Shown one piece after another: positions 1 through 8,073 of a stretch of 32,768 nucleotides of DNA. Numbering within the stretch: the first letter of the stretch is position 1; every line of letters starts with the position of its first letter. The stretch is from contig JAEURA010000171.1 in assembly GCA_016789005.1 (NCBI GenBank), positions 1 to 32,768 on the forward strand, read 5' to 3'. The notes below the pieces were generated by a model. That model was not told the DNA's origin. It saw only the letters and a list, made by a program, of their open reading frames with translations, and ran no database searches. Made by a program: the position numbers and the translations under genes. This stretch comes from Anaerolineae bacterium. Its GTDB lineage: Bacteria > Chloroflexota > Anaerolineae > Aggregatilineales > Phototrophicaceae.

Positions 1-38
1 CTCTGCAACCTGATGGCGACTCCTTTCCAGGGGCGCTA

Positions 39-171
39 GCGCCTGTCTGATCATTGCCCTTGGTAGGGGCGCGTCGCGACGCGCCCGCCGTAACCGTGAC
101 GATTTTTCAGGCAGTGCGGGCGGCTCGCGAGCCGCCCCTACAAGAGCGTTGATGAATTATCAGAGACGCTC
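39..171. repeat. 133-bp inverted-repeat element, copy A1 (MITE-like)
   Basis: Non-coding element bounded by TA dinucleotides (37-38 and 172-173). Its ends form an imperfect 17-bp inverted repeat: GCGCCTGTCTGATCATT at 39-55 against the complement of 155-171, 13 of 17 matching by eye. Inside lie two perfect 20-bp palindromes at 67-86 and 118-137. A second copy of the same length is at 15566-15698, differing at about 6 of 133 positions by eye. Small size, inverted ends, no ORF and flanking TA suggest a MITE mobilised by a TA-targeting transposase. The transposase family is not identifiable here. Confidence 0.75.
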
Positions 172-173
172 TA

Positions 174-330
174 GAGGCTGTTATGAACTTCTCTCCCCTC
201 AACCCCCAGCCCCCTTCTCCCACGCAAGCGGGGCGAAGGGGAAGTCAAGTCCCCTCTCCCCGTTTACGTGGGAGAGGGGATCAAGGGGTGAGGGGGTTGA
301 GGGCTGAGGTTTCGCCAAGTTTGCCCACAG
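174..330. repeat. Palindromic repeat element, copy B1 (right end eroded)
   Basis: Begins directly after the TA that closes the 39-171 element. The first 17 bases (174-190, GAGGCTGTTATGAACTT) match the left end of the element at 2905-3079. The body is a G/C-rich palindrome: an outer arm at 196-207 pairs with 292-303, and an inner hairpin CCCCTCTCCC (251-260) pairs with GGGAGAGGGG (270-279). No clean right inverted repeat is present before the gene at 341; a weakly similar stretch lies near 318-337. Together with A1 it fills the whole region before 341, and I see no other gene or promoter there. Confidence 0.6.
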
Positions 331-340
331 GCTGCCATCC

Positions 341-2449
341 ATGCCGCGACTGCCGCTGTTCATCCTCATCACCGCCTGCCTCCTCGTCCTGAGCGCCGCC
401 GGCAGCCCGCCGCCCTCGCAGGCGCAGACCGGTGATCTCTACCTGCGGGCGGCGCGTCTGGGGGTCGCCCACATCACCCACCCCAGCATCGAAGACCCTT
501 CGGAACGCTACGGCAACGCCCTGCTGATCGGCGCGGGCTGGCACCGCTATCCGATCTACTGGAGCGACATCGAACGCCCCAACGGCGAACGGGTGTGGGA
601 TTCCTTCGACCGCATGGTGCGGGAAGACGTGCATTACGGGCTGAAGACCGACATGATCCTGCTGAACGCCCCGGCGCACCGCCGCGACGGCGGCAGCATC
701 GCCAACCTGTTCGCCCCGGTCTTCGCCGACGGCACAGACACCCCTGCGCCGGGCAAGGCGCTCAACCCGGCGAACTACTGGGGCAGCTTCGTCGCCGAAG
801 CGGTGCGCCGCTACATGCCGGGCGGCATCCTGGCGCGGCTCGAAGGCTGGTCGGGGGACCAGGGCGTGCGCGTCTGGGAGGCATGGAACGAACCCGACCT
901 GACGATGTTCTGGCAGGGTTCGGCGGTGGAGTACGCCCGCCTGCTCAAAGTGACTTATCTGACGGCGCGTCAGGTGGACCCCGGCGCGCGGGTGATGACC
1001 TCCGGCTTCGCCTACCAGTTCCCTGAATCGGACAACTGGCTGAAGAAAGTGCTGGATGTCTACGCCGCCGACCCGGAAGCGCCGGCGAACAGCTGGTACA
1101 TGGACATGGTCGCCCTGCACACCTACGTCGATCCGTACCGCAGCGCCCGCGTGGTCAACGTGGCGCAGGAGGCGCTCGCCCGGCGCGGACTGGAACGCCC
1201 GATCTGGCTGAACGAGACCGGCGTGCCGGTCTGGGACGATTACCCCGGCGAAACCTGGACCCTGGGGCTGCCGGGGGCGCGCCAGTACCGGCGGACGATG
1301 CGCGAACAGGCGCAGTACGTCATCCAGAGCACGACGATGGGCTGGGCGGCGGGCGCGGATGTGATCTTCGTCCACCAGCTTTACGACGACTGCGCGGCGT
1401 CGCCGGTGGGCACAACCTTCCCGCCGCATAACGGCGAGCTGTGCTTCGGGCTGGGCGAAGACGAACAGAATCTTTGCACCGGCGAAGCTTTCGGGCTGTT
1501 CCGCAACACGCGGGGCGCGGAATGCTTCAACCAGCACCCCCAGGCGGGCACGGCGCGCCCGGCGGCATCCGCCTACTACCGCCTGGCGAGCATCTTCGGC
1601 AATATCAGCTTCGCCTACGTCGGGCAGGTCGAACTGAATGGCTGGGGGCGGGCGCTGGTCTTCGACGCTGCCGCGCCGCTGACCGGCGTCGCCTATGACC
1701 CGGCGCGCATCGGTCTCAACGACGCCCAGGCGCTCTTCGGCTCGGTTAGCCAGCGCATCTGGGTGATGTGGAACTGGTCCACCGTCGATTATGATCTGGA
1801 GATTCCGGCGGCGGGGAGTTCGGCGCGGCTGTACACGCTGACCGACGATTACCGGCTGGGACCGGAGAACGGCATCTACACCATCACCCTGCCGAAGGTC
1901 CGGGAAAGCGACTACCCGCCCTTCACCTCGACCGAGCTGGAGCTGATCGACGGCGAGCCGTACATCCTGGTCGAACAGGCTGCGCCGGGCTGGCTGCCCG
2001 GCGAACCGATGGTGAACATGCGCGGCGTGGGCTTGCTGACGGCGTCCACGCCCGCGCCGGAGCCGACCGACGACGCGGTAGAGGCGACCGAACAGGTGGA
2101 GAACGCGGCGGGCATCCCCACGCCCATCCCGACCTCGCCGCCGACCCTCGACCCGGCGCTGGACACAACCCCGCCCGTTCCCCGCATGGCGGCGCTGCCG
2201 CCGGTCAGCCCGGCGCGCTTCCTGCTCGCCTGGACGGCGGAAGATGACAGCGGCATCGCCGAATACGTCGTCTGGGTGCGCGTGGACGGCGGCGAATGGC
2301 AGCCCTGGATGCAGACGCGCGACGAATTCGCCGCCTTCACCGGGAGCGCCGGCGTGTTCTACGAGTTTGCCTTGTGGGCGGTCGATCTGGCGGGAAACTG
2401 GTCCACCAACATCGATCTCAGCCCGATGACTTCGACCCGTGTGGAGTGA
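341..2449 (+). CDS. Secreted clan GH-A-like glycoside hydrolase with C-terminal Ig/FnIII-like domain
   Basis: A 702-aa exported protein. Residues 1-29 form a signal peptide with a hydrophobic core and a likely cut after SQAQ. Residues about 40-450 read as a TIM-barrel glycosidase. WEAWNEPDL places a candidate acid/base Glu at residue 184, and PIWLNETGVPVWDD places a candidate nucleophile Glu at 292, the Asn-Glu-Pro plus late Glu arrangement of clan GH-A families such as GH5 and GH39. A Pro/Thr-rich linker (about 570-610) leads to a beta-sandwich-like module ending near 700. The substrate cannot be read from sequence and catalysis is inferred. The ATG has no obvious Shine-Dalgarno, because a repeat element lies just upstream, but the signal peptide supports this start. 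It is followed after 9 bases by a small membrane-protein gene, so the two are probably one transcript. Confidence 0.8.
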   Translation: MPRLPLFILITACLLVLSAAGSPPPSQAQTGDLYLRAARLGVAHITHPSIEDPSERYGNALLIGAGWHRYPIYWSDIERPNGERVWDSFDRMVREDVHYGLKTDMILLNAPAHRRDGGSIANLFAPVFADGTDTPAPGKALNPANYWGSFVAEAVRRYMPGGILARLEGWSGDQGVRVWEAWNEPDLTMFWQGSAVEYARLLKVTYLTARQVDPGARVMTSGFAYQFPESDNWLKKVLDVYAADPEAPANSWYMDMVALHTYVDPYRSARVVNVAQEALARRGLERPIWLNETGVPVWDDYPGETWTLGLPGARQYRRTMREQAQYVIQSTTMGWAAGADVIFVHQLYDDCAASPVGTTFPPHNGELCFGLGEDEQNLCTGEAFGLFRNTRGAECFNQHPQAGTARPAASAYYRLASIFGNISFAYVGQVELNGWGRALVFDAAAPLTGVAYDPARIGLNDAQALFGSVSQRIWVMWNWSTVDYDLEIPAAGSSARLYTLTDDYRLGPENGIYTITLPKVRESDYPPFTSTELELIDGEPYILVEQAAPGWLPGEPMVNMRGVGLLTASTPAPEPTDDAVEATEQVENAAGIPTPIPTSPPTLDPALDTTPPVPRMAALPPVSPARFLLAWTAEDDSGIAEYVVWVRVDGGEWQPWMQTRDEFAAFTGSAGVFYEFALWAVDLAGNWSTNIDLSPMTSTRVE

Positions 2450-2458
2450 GAAAGAGCT

Positions 2459-2905
2459 ATGAGCATTGAGGGTTTCATCGTGCTGGCAGCGGCGGCGCTC
2501 GGCGTGTTCTTCCTGATCGCCGTCGTCGCCTACGTCAACCGTCCGCGACGCCGCCACCGCCGCTTCATCCGCGACAGCGAGGGCAACGTCACGGCGCTGG
2601 GGACGAGCAGGGTCGGCAAACCGACGAGCCTGGAGGGCGTCGGATCGTTTTCCAGTCCGCCGGCGCAGTTCGAAGCGGGCAGCTATGTCCTCAGCTATGA
2701 GCTGTACGCCCCAACCCGCGTCGCGCTGGTCGCCCAGGCGAACGGGGTAGACGGGCACGCAGAGACCATCCTGCTCTCTACCGGCGTCGGCTTGAAGGAA
2801 TTCACCGTCGAGAACGCCGGTCCGTATCGCTGGCGGGTGGAGCCGAACGCCGGCGACGGCAGATGGAAGCTGACGGTCCGTCCGGTGATCAGGCGGGGGC
2901 GCTAG
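2459..2905 (+). CDS. Small membrane-anchored protein of unknown function
   Basis: A 148-aa protein with one N-terminal transmembrane segment (about residues 5-27), a short basic stretch (RPRRRHRR) and a C-terminal region of roughly 100 residues rich in beta-prone sequence. By the positive-inside rule the basic stretch after the helix suggests that the C-terminal part is cytoplasmic. I do not recognise the family. It starts 9 bases after the glycosidase-like gene, preceded by a purine-rich stretch, so it is likely co-transcribed and may act with it. The TAG stop codon (2903-2905) is formed by the TA and first G of the left end of an inserted repeat element. The original C-terminus may therefore have been longer or different. 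Confidence 0.65.
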   Translation: MSIEGFIVLAAAALGVFFLIAVVAYVNRPRRRHRRFIRDSEGNVTALGTSRVGKPTSLEGVGSFSSPPAQFEAGSYVLSYELYAPTRVALVAQANGVDGHAETILLSTGVGLKEFTVENAGPYRWRVEPNAGDGRWKLTVRPVIRRGR

Positions 2906-3079
2906 AGGCTGTTATGCACTTTACCCCCTCATCCCCCAACCCCTTCTCCCACGCAAGCGGGGAGAAGGGGAGATTTGAGCGGGGGTATTGTCGCTCTCCC
3001 CGTTTACGTGGGAGAGGGACGGCTTGCGCAGCAAGCAGGGTGAGGGGAAATGAAATGCGATGAAGTTCATAAAACGCTC
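2905..3079. repeat. 175-bp inverted-repeat element, copy B2
   Basis: Flanked by TA at 2903-2904 and 3080-3081. The ends are 17-bp imperfect inverted repeats (2905-2921 against the complement of 3063-3079, 13 of 17 by eye). The interior is the G/C-rich palindrome family seen at 196-303, 14124-14172, 15495-15556 and about 32316-32370, with a strong hairpin at 2940-2950/2960-2970. It carries no ORF of its own. Its left edge completes the stop codon of the 148-aa gene, and its right part holds a GAGGGG Shine-Dalgarno-like run and the ATG (3060) of the next gene. It is probably a MITE-like element; the mobilising enzyme is unknown. Confidence 0.7.
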
Positions 3080-3821
3080 TAGCCCTGTGATGCCGCCCGC
3101 GCCTGAACCGGAGCGCGGTTCAGCGTCCGCCGCTTCGACGCCCACTCGCTTGAATTGGCGGACGCTGCGCCCGCTGATTTTCGCCGGCGTCGGGCTGTTG
3201 ATCTTCACCGGCGCGCTGATCCTGGGTATCCAGGCGGTGGGGCTGGAAAACATCCGCCGTTTCATCGAGAGCGCTGGACCGTTCGCCCCGCTGATCTTCA
3301 TCCTGATCAAGATGCTGACGTATGTCTTCGCCCCGCTGACCAGCGGTCCCATCCAGCTTTCGGCGGGGGTGTTCTTCGGGCTGCTCCCCGGCGCGATCTA
3401 CACACTGATCGGTGAGGTGGTCGGCGGCAGTATCGCTTTCTGGCTCAGCCGCCGCTACGGTCGGGGCGTCGTCCGGCGCTTCGTCGGCGAGGATGGGCTG
3501 GTGCGGGTGGACAAGTTCGTCGATCAGATCGTCGACTGGCGGACGCTGACCTACGCCCGGCTCTTCCTCTTCGCCGCCTACGACTTCATCAGCTATGCGG
3601 TCGGCTTTTCGCATCTGCCCTACCGCGTCTACCTGATCGTCTCCATCGTCGCCGGCTTCATCCCGACGCTGATCGCCTCGATGCTGGGGACGACGATCTC
3701 TGGCGACGCCGGGGCGCTGCTGCCGCTGTTCGTCGTGGTGCTGGGGCTGTGCGCGCTGCCGCTCGCCTTTCAGAAGCCGATTCGCCGCCTGCTCAAAATG
3801 GACAAGACCCGTGCGGCGTAG
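3060..3821 (+). CDS. TVP38/TMEM64 (DedA/VTT-fold) family membrane protein
   Basis: A 253-aa multi-pass protein. After a soluble N-terminus of about 38 residues come a first helix (about 38-58), a VTT/SNARE-associated region (about 75-215) and further helices. The region contains the family's Gly-rich signature: a GVFFG stretch, a GEVVGGSIAFWLSRRYGRG stretch and a basic segment. Family members act in bacterial envelope lipid transport or homeostasis, but the substrate here is unknown. The ATG at 3060 lies inside the right end of a repeat element, with a GAGGGG run 12 bases upstream. In-frame alternatives GTG 3087 and ATG 3090 lie just outside the element and lack a clear ribosome site, so the original start may be 3090. 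The gene converges on the pyruvate-kinase-like gene with 8 bases between stops. Confidence 0.82.
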   Translation: MKFIKRSSPVMPPAPEPERGSASAASTPTRLNWRTLRPLIFAGVGLLIFTGALILGIQAVGLENIRRFIESAGPFAPLIFILIKMLTYVFAPLTSGPIQLSAGVFFGLLPGAIYTLIGEVVGGSIAFWLSRRYGRGVVRRFVGEDGLVRVDKFVDQIVDWRTLTYARLFLFAAYDFISYAVGFSHLPYRVYLIVSIVAGFIPTLIASMLGTTISGDAGALLPLFVVVLGLCALPLAFQKPIRRLLKMDKTRAA

Positions 3822-3829
3822 CGCCCTGC

Positions 3830-5311
3830 TCAATCGCCGGTGACATCTGCCCAGGCGCGCAGGGCGCGCAGCTGCGGCGTCTTCTTGACCTGATGCCCCT
3901 GCATGCGGCTGAGCAGATCGTTCAGCAGGGTGATCGCCTCGCCGACGTGCGGTCCTTTGTTGAGCATGACGCATTCGGCGCGCGCCGCCATCGCCGCGTC
4001 GGTCATCTCCCCACGCGACGGGATGCCCTCTTTGACGAAGCTTTCCAGCACCTGGGTCGCCCAGATGACCGGGATATGCGCCGCTTCGCACAGCCAGAGG
4101 ATCTCTTCCTGGATTTCCGCCATGCGCTGGTAGCCCACTTCCACCGCCAGATCGCCGCGCGCGATCATCACGCCGAAGGGTTGTCTGCCGCCGGCGCGGA
4201 TGATCAGTTCGGGCAGGTTGTGAATGGCGCGGCGCGTTTCGATTTTGGCGATCAGGGCGATCCTCTGCCAGTCCTTGCGGCGCGCCGCAAGTTCCGCCTG
4301 AAGGCGCTCGATGTCCTCGGCGTCCTGCACAAACGAATAGCCGATCAGGTCAGCGTGATGGGCGATGAAATCCAGATCGTCGAGGTCGTCGTCGGTCAGC
4401 GGGTTGAGACGCAGATCGGTATCAGGGAAGTTCAGCCCTTTCTCTGCGCGCAGGCGCACGCCCCGGTCGTTGGCGTGCGTGACGCGCAGCACTGCGCCTT
4501 CGTCGTCACTGCCGATGATCACCGCGCCGATCTTGCCGTCGTCGATCCAGACGGCATGCCCAATCGCCGCCTGATCGAGGACCTGCGGCAGGGTGCAGCG
4601 CACCTGTTTGGGATACTCAGGACGCGGGCGGGGTGCGGCGCGCGTCAGCAGGATAGTATCGCCGACGTAAATGCGCTTGGCGTCCAGGTGAATGTCGGCG
4701 GTGCGCACCTTCGGTCCGCCCAGGTCCATATGAATCTTGACGCTGTGCCCTGTCTCGGAAGCAGCGCGGTGAGTGAAGGCGATCATCGCCTGCCAGTCCT
4801 GCGGAGCATCGTGGGCGCAGTTGATGCGCGCCACGTCCATCCCGCGCGCCACCAGATCGCGCACGAAGTCGTAATTGTGCGCCGCCTCGGTGGGATAGGT
4901 CACCATGACGCGGACGGCGCGTCCTCTGGGCGGCGGACCGAACGCCTTTTCGGTATTGAAGCGCAGCAGGCGCGCCCCGCGATAGAAGCTTTGCGGGCGG
5001 GGAAAGCGGCTGCGCTCCGGTTCACCACAGATCGCCTGAAGGGTGGCGATCACGGCGTCGAGGTTGGGCAGGACGCGCGCTTCGGCGCGTCCCAGCGACG
5101 AAATGCCGTAGCGGCTGAGGAGGGGCTGCATCTCGCGCAGGTCATGGCTGCGCAGCGCCAGATAGTTGGCGAGGTTGACGGCGCTGATGCACATCGCCCG
5201 GCGCTGAAGATGTTCCTGCCAGCGGGCGGTAAGTTCGGTGCCCTGCTGCACGACTTCGGCGCGCAGGGCGATCAGCGCCGCCAGAAGTTCCTGAGGCTGC
5301 TGTGCGGACAT
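3830..5311 (-). CDS. Divergent pyruvate-kinase-like protein with N-terminal extension
   Basis: A 493-aa protein whose residues about 130-475 align by motif to the pyruvate kinase barrel and B domain. ARGMDVARINCAHD corresponds to the start of the barrel, MDLGGPKVRT to the substrate loop, IAKIET (Lys356) to the catalytic lysine, and IARGDLAVEVG to the metal/substrate loop. ATQVLESF is followed by a TRAE-like SRGEMTDAA and then MLNKGPHVGEAI. Canonical enzymes have MLSGETA there, and that is changed here. The usual C-terminal allosteric domain is absent, while about 130 helical residues precede the barrel. It may make pyruvate and ATP from PEP, or use a related substrate; activity is inferred. 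The next gene upstream on the same strand is the ferredoxin-NADP reductase, 22 bases away, so the two are probably an operon. Confidence 0.78.
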   Translation of the reverse strand: MSAQQPQELLAALIALRAEVVQQGTELTARWQEHLQRRAMCISAVNLANYLALRSHDLREMQPLLSRYGISSLGRAEARVLPNLDAVIATLQAICGEPERSRFPRPQSFYRGARLLRFNTEKAFGPPPRGRAVRVMVTYPTEAAHNYDFVRDLVARGMDVARINCAHDAPQDWQAMIAFTHRAASETGHSVKIHMDLGGPKVRTADIHLDAKRIYVGDTILLTRAAPRPRPEYPKQVRCTLPQVLDQAAIGHAVWIDDGKIGAVIIGSDDEGAVLRVTHANDRGVRLRAEKGLNFPDTDLRLNPLTDDDLDDLDFIAHHADLIGYSFVQDAEDIERLQAELAARRKDWQRIALIAKIETRRAIHNLPELIIRAGGRQPFGVMIARGDLAVEVGYQRMAEIQEEILWLCEAAHIPVIWATQVLESFVKEGIPSRGEMTDAAMAARAECVMLNKGPHVGEAITLLNDLLSRMQGHQVKKTPQLRALRAWADVTGD

Positions 5312-5333
5312 AGACGACGGTCCTCTCTTGCGG

Positions 5334-6746
5334 TCAGTCGCCGGACGGCTGCGCCGCAGACTCCCGCGCCCCCTGGATGGCGTCGAGCATGTCCTCGACG
5401 CGGGCGAATTTGCGGCGCGGACGCCCCTCGTCCTGCCCGCGCGCCTGCTCTACGGCGTCCAGCAGCAGCCAGTCGTCGAAGGTGACGACTTCGACGCCGC
5501 GCGCCTTGAGCAGCGGCAGGATGTCGCCCGCCGTCGGGCGCAGCATCTTGCCCTCGGCGAAATCGCTTAAGAGCTGATCCGCCGTCTCCTGCGAGTCCGG
5601 CTTGTTGGTCCCGATGATGCCGGAGGGTCCGCGCTTCATCCAGCCGACGACGTATTCGCCGACGCGCTCCGAGTCGCCCTCGATCACCCGCCCCAGCCGG
5701 TTGGGGATGACGCCCTTGCGCGCATCGAACGGCACGTCCGCCAGCGGGACGCCCATGTAGCCGATGCTGCGGAAGACCAGCCCGACGGGGATGATCTCGG
5801 TGCGCTCGGTGGCGCGCGGGCGCAGCGAACCGTCTTCCGATTTCGCCAGCGCGTTATGCACCACCTCGATGGCTTCGACGCGCTCTGTGCCGATCAGCCG
5901 GATCGGAGAGACCAGGAAACGCATGTGTATCCGCTTCGGCTTGCCCTGCGGAGCGCGCCCGGCGTACTCCTGTAGCATCTGGACGTTCTTCTCGGCGCTG
6001 CGGTCGCCGGCGGCGCGGAGGTACTCATCGCTCAGCGAGTCGAGCGCAGCGTCGCCGGGCAGGACGATCACGTCGGCGTCGTGCAGCTCACCCATCTCTT
6101 TGAGTTCGGGGTTGGTGAACGCCGCCTGCGCCGGTCCGCGCCGCCCCAGCAGGTAGATGTCGGTGACACTGCTGCGCGACAGGGCTTCGAGCGCGTAATC
6201 GGCGATGTCGGTGACCGCCAGCTCTTCGCGGGTGCTGGCGAGGATGCGGGCGACATCCATCGCCACGTTGCCATTGCCGATCACCGCGACCGCCGTCTGC
6301 GACAGGTCGAACGACAGATCGCGGTAGTCCGGGTGGGCGTTGTACCAGCCGACGAACTCAGTCGCCGCGTGGCTGCCGGGCAGGTCTTCGCCGGGCACGC
6401 CCATGCGCCGGTCGGACTGCGCCCCAACGGCGTAGACGATGGCGTGATAATGCGCCGTCAGGTCGGCAACGCTGACATCGCGCCCCAACTCGACATTGCC
6501 GAAAAAGCGAAAGCCGGGTTTGGCGGCGATCTTCTCGTAGACCCTGGTGACCGTCTTGATCTTCGGATGATCCGGGGCGACGCCGCCGCGCACCAGACCG
6601 TAAGGCGTGGGCAGGCGTTCAAACATATCGACGGCGATGTTCAGCGGAGACTTCAGCAGATGTTCAGCGGCGTAAAACCCTGACGGACCGGAACCAATGA
6701 GCGCCACGCGCAGCGATTCGCCGCTCGCGCCAACAGAACTCGTCAT
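5334..6746 (-). CDS. fprA: Ferredoxin–NADP(+) reductase, adrenodoxin-reductase/FprA type
   Basis: A 470-aa flavoprotein. The FAD-binding GSGPSG lies at residues about 18-23, followed by the family's RLPTPYGLVRGGVAPDHP segment. A second Rossmann motif, GNGNVAMDVARIL, binds NADP(H). The GWMKRGPSGIIGTNKPDS signature is near the C-terminus. Length and motif order match FprA-like ferredoxin-NADP reductases, which move electrons between NADPH and ferredoxin in the cytoplasm. The ATG at 6746 is preferred over an in-frame GTG at 6764 because AAGGA sits about 10 bases before it. The last ~70 residues after the signature look variable and charged. It is followed by the pyruvate-kinase-like gene, and a promoter-like site lies upstream. 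Confidence 0.88.
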   Translation of the reverse strand: MTSSVGASGESLRVALIGSGPSGFYAAEHLLKSPLNIAVDMFERLPTPYGLVRGGVAPDHPKIKTVTRVYEKIAAKPGFRFFGNVELGRDVSVADLTAHYHAIVYAVGAQSDRRMGVPGEDLPGSHAATEFVGWYNAHPDYRDLSFDLSQTAVAVIGNGNVAMDVARILASTREELAVTDIADYALEALSRSSVTDIYLLGRRGPAQAAFTNPELKEMGELHDADVIVLPGDAALDSLSDEYLRAAGDRSAEKNVQMLQEYAGRAPQGKPKRIHMRFLVSPIRLIGTERVEAIEVVHNALAKSEDGSLRPRATERTEIIPVGLVFRSIGYMGVPLADVPFDARKGVIPNRLGRVIEGDSERVGEYVVGWMKRGPSGIIGTNKPDSQETADQLLSDFAEGKMLRPTAGDILPLLKARGVEVVTFDDWLLLDAVEQARGQDEGRPRRKFARVEDMLDAIQGARESAAQPSGD

Positions 6747-6790
6747 AGCAAGATCATCCTTCACAGCCGGCTGTGCTTCAAACCGATAAC

Positions 6791-6822
6791 ACTATAGCAC
6801 GATCTCAGAGTGTCACAGGAGA
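6791..6822 (-). promoter_or_regulatory. Possible promoter of the fprA-like gene
   Basis: On the minus strand a TATAGT (-10-like, 6791-6796) lies about 45 bases before the ATG at 6746. A GTGACA-like -35 candidate upstream has non-ideal spacing (14-16 bases depending on the -10 register chosen). Only the -10 box is convincing. Confidence 0.3.
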
Positions 6823-6863
6823 TCGAGGACGAACGACACATTCCCAGGTGATGAACGTCAGGA

Positions 6864-7970
6864 TCACTTCAGCAGCACCATGTTGTTGCGGTGGATCAGC
6901 GCGTCGCCGTAGCTGTAGCCCAGCACTTCGACGATCTGACTGGATTTCACGCCGCACAACCGGCGCGCCGGCTCGGCGTCGTAGCTGATGATGCCGTGCG
7001 CGATCTCGCGCTGGCTGGGACCGAAGACGGCGACCGTCTCGCCCCGGCTGAAATCCCCTTCGACCTGCGTCACGCCGACCGGGAGCAGGCTCGCCCCGCC
7101 CGCCTGAAGCTTGCGCGCCGCCCCGGCATCGACGGTCAGCCGTCCGCGCGGCTTTTCCACCAGCAGCCAGCGCTTGCGGCTCTCCAGCGCCGTACTCAGC
7201 GCCTCGAAGCGCGTGCCGACCGAGTCGCCGGCGACGATGCGTCCCAGCGCGTCGTGAATCTTCCCGCTGGCGATCCATGTCGTCACCCCGCCGCGCGTCG
7301 CCAGCTGCGCCGCCTGAAGCTTGGTGACCATGCCGCCCGTGCCCAAGCCGGTGGCAGCGCCGCCCGCCAGCGCGTAGGTTCCGGCGTCGATCTGCTCGAC
7401 GCGCTCGATCAGCGTGGCGTTCTGGTCGCGGCGCGGGTCGGCGGTGAACAGCCCCGGCTGATCGGTCAGCAGGATCAGCCGGTCGGCTTCGACCAGCGTG
7501 GCTACCAGCGCCGACAGGTTATCGTTGTCGCCGATGCGGATCTCTTCGGTGGCGGTGGTGTCGTTCTCGTTGATCACCGGCACGATGCGGCGGTCGATGA
7601 GGGTGGAGATGGTATCGCGGGCATTGAGGAAGCCGGCGCGGCTGTTGAGATCGCCGCGCGTCAGCAGCAGTTGGGCGACGACGATGCGGAAGATGTCGAA
7701 CAGGTCGGTATAAACCTGCATCAGCCGGCTCTGCCCGACAGCGCTCAACATCTGCCGGGTGGGAATGCTGCGGCTCAGTTCGGTCGTGCCCAGGCGTTCG
7801 CGCCCGGCGGCGACCGCGCCGGACGTGACCAGGATCAGCTCGTGACCGGCTTGATGCAGCCGGGCGATCTGCTGCACGACTTCCAGCATGCGCTGGCGGC
7901 TGAGGTGCGGCGTGCCGTCGGTCAGGGTGCTGGTGCCGACTTTGACGACGATTCGTTCGGAGTTGGACAT
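6864..7970 (-). CDS. proB: Glutamate 5-kinase
   Basis: A 368-aa cytoplasmic enzyme for the first step of proline synthesis, L-glutamate plus ATP to gamma-glutamyl phosphate. The amino-acid kinase domain (about 1-255) shows VVKVGTSTL with Lys10, VTSGAVAAG (48-56), VINENDT (132-138) and IGDNDNLSA (146-154). A GLGTGGMVTKLQAA segment follows. A C-terminal PUA domain (about 270-360) completes the usual bacterial two-domain length of about 367 residues. No proA (glutamyl phosphate reductase) is adjacent, unlike many genomes. Transcription probably starts from its own promoter, since a perfect TATAAT lies about 40 bases upstream. AAGGAAC supplies the ribosome site. Confidence 0.95.
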   Translation of the reverse strand: MSNSERIVVKVGTSTLTDGTPHLSRQRMLEVVQQIARLHQAGHELILVTSGAVAAGRERLGTTELSRSIPTRQMLSAVGQSRLMQVYTDLFDIFRIVVAQLLLTRGDLNSRAGFLNARDTISTLIDRRIVPVINENDTTATEEIRIGDNDNLSALVATLVEADRLILLTDQPGLFTADPRRDQNATLIERVEQIDAGTYALAGGAATGLGTGGMVTKLQAAQLATRGGVTTWIASGKIHDALGRIVAGDSVGTRFEALSTALESRKRWLLVEKPRGRLTVDAGAARKLQAGGASLLPVGVTQVEGDFSRGETVAVFGPSQREIAHGIISYDAEPARRLCGVKSSQIVEVLGYSYGDALIHRNNMVLLK

Positions 7971-8008
7971 GGCGGCGCGTGTTCCTTGCAGCGAATCAAC
8001 CGCCGTCC

Positions 8009-8037
8009 ATTATACGCCGCAGCGCAGACGGGGTGAG
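8009..8037 (-). promoter_or_regulatory. Probable proB promoter
   Basis: A perfect TATAAT on the minus strand (8009-8014) stands upstream of the proB ATG at 7970, giving a leader of about 30 bases that contains AAGGAAC. The hexamer 17 bases upstream (CTCACC, 8032-8037) is a poor -35 box, so recognition may rely on the -10 or an activator. Confidence 0.45.
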
Positions 8038-8073
8038 GGCAGCACACCTTGACAGAAATTAGCGTCGCCGACC

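Noticed and set aside
281..2758. 825-aa open frame antisense to the glycosidase-like gene
   Set aside because: Arg/Ala/Asp-rich translation without domain motifs, fully overlapping a gene with signal peptide and catalytic motifs; a GC-composition shadow.
3749..5485. 578-aa open frame on the plus strand over the pyruvate-kinase-like gene
   Set aside because: No motif or signal, opposite to a gene with clear enzyme motifs; explained by codon composition.
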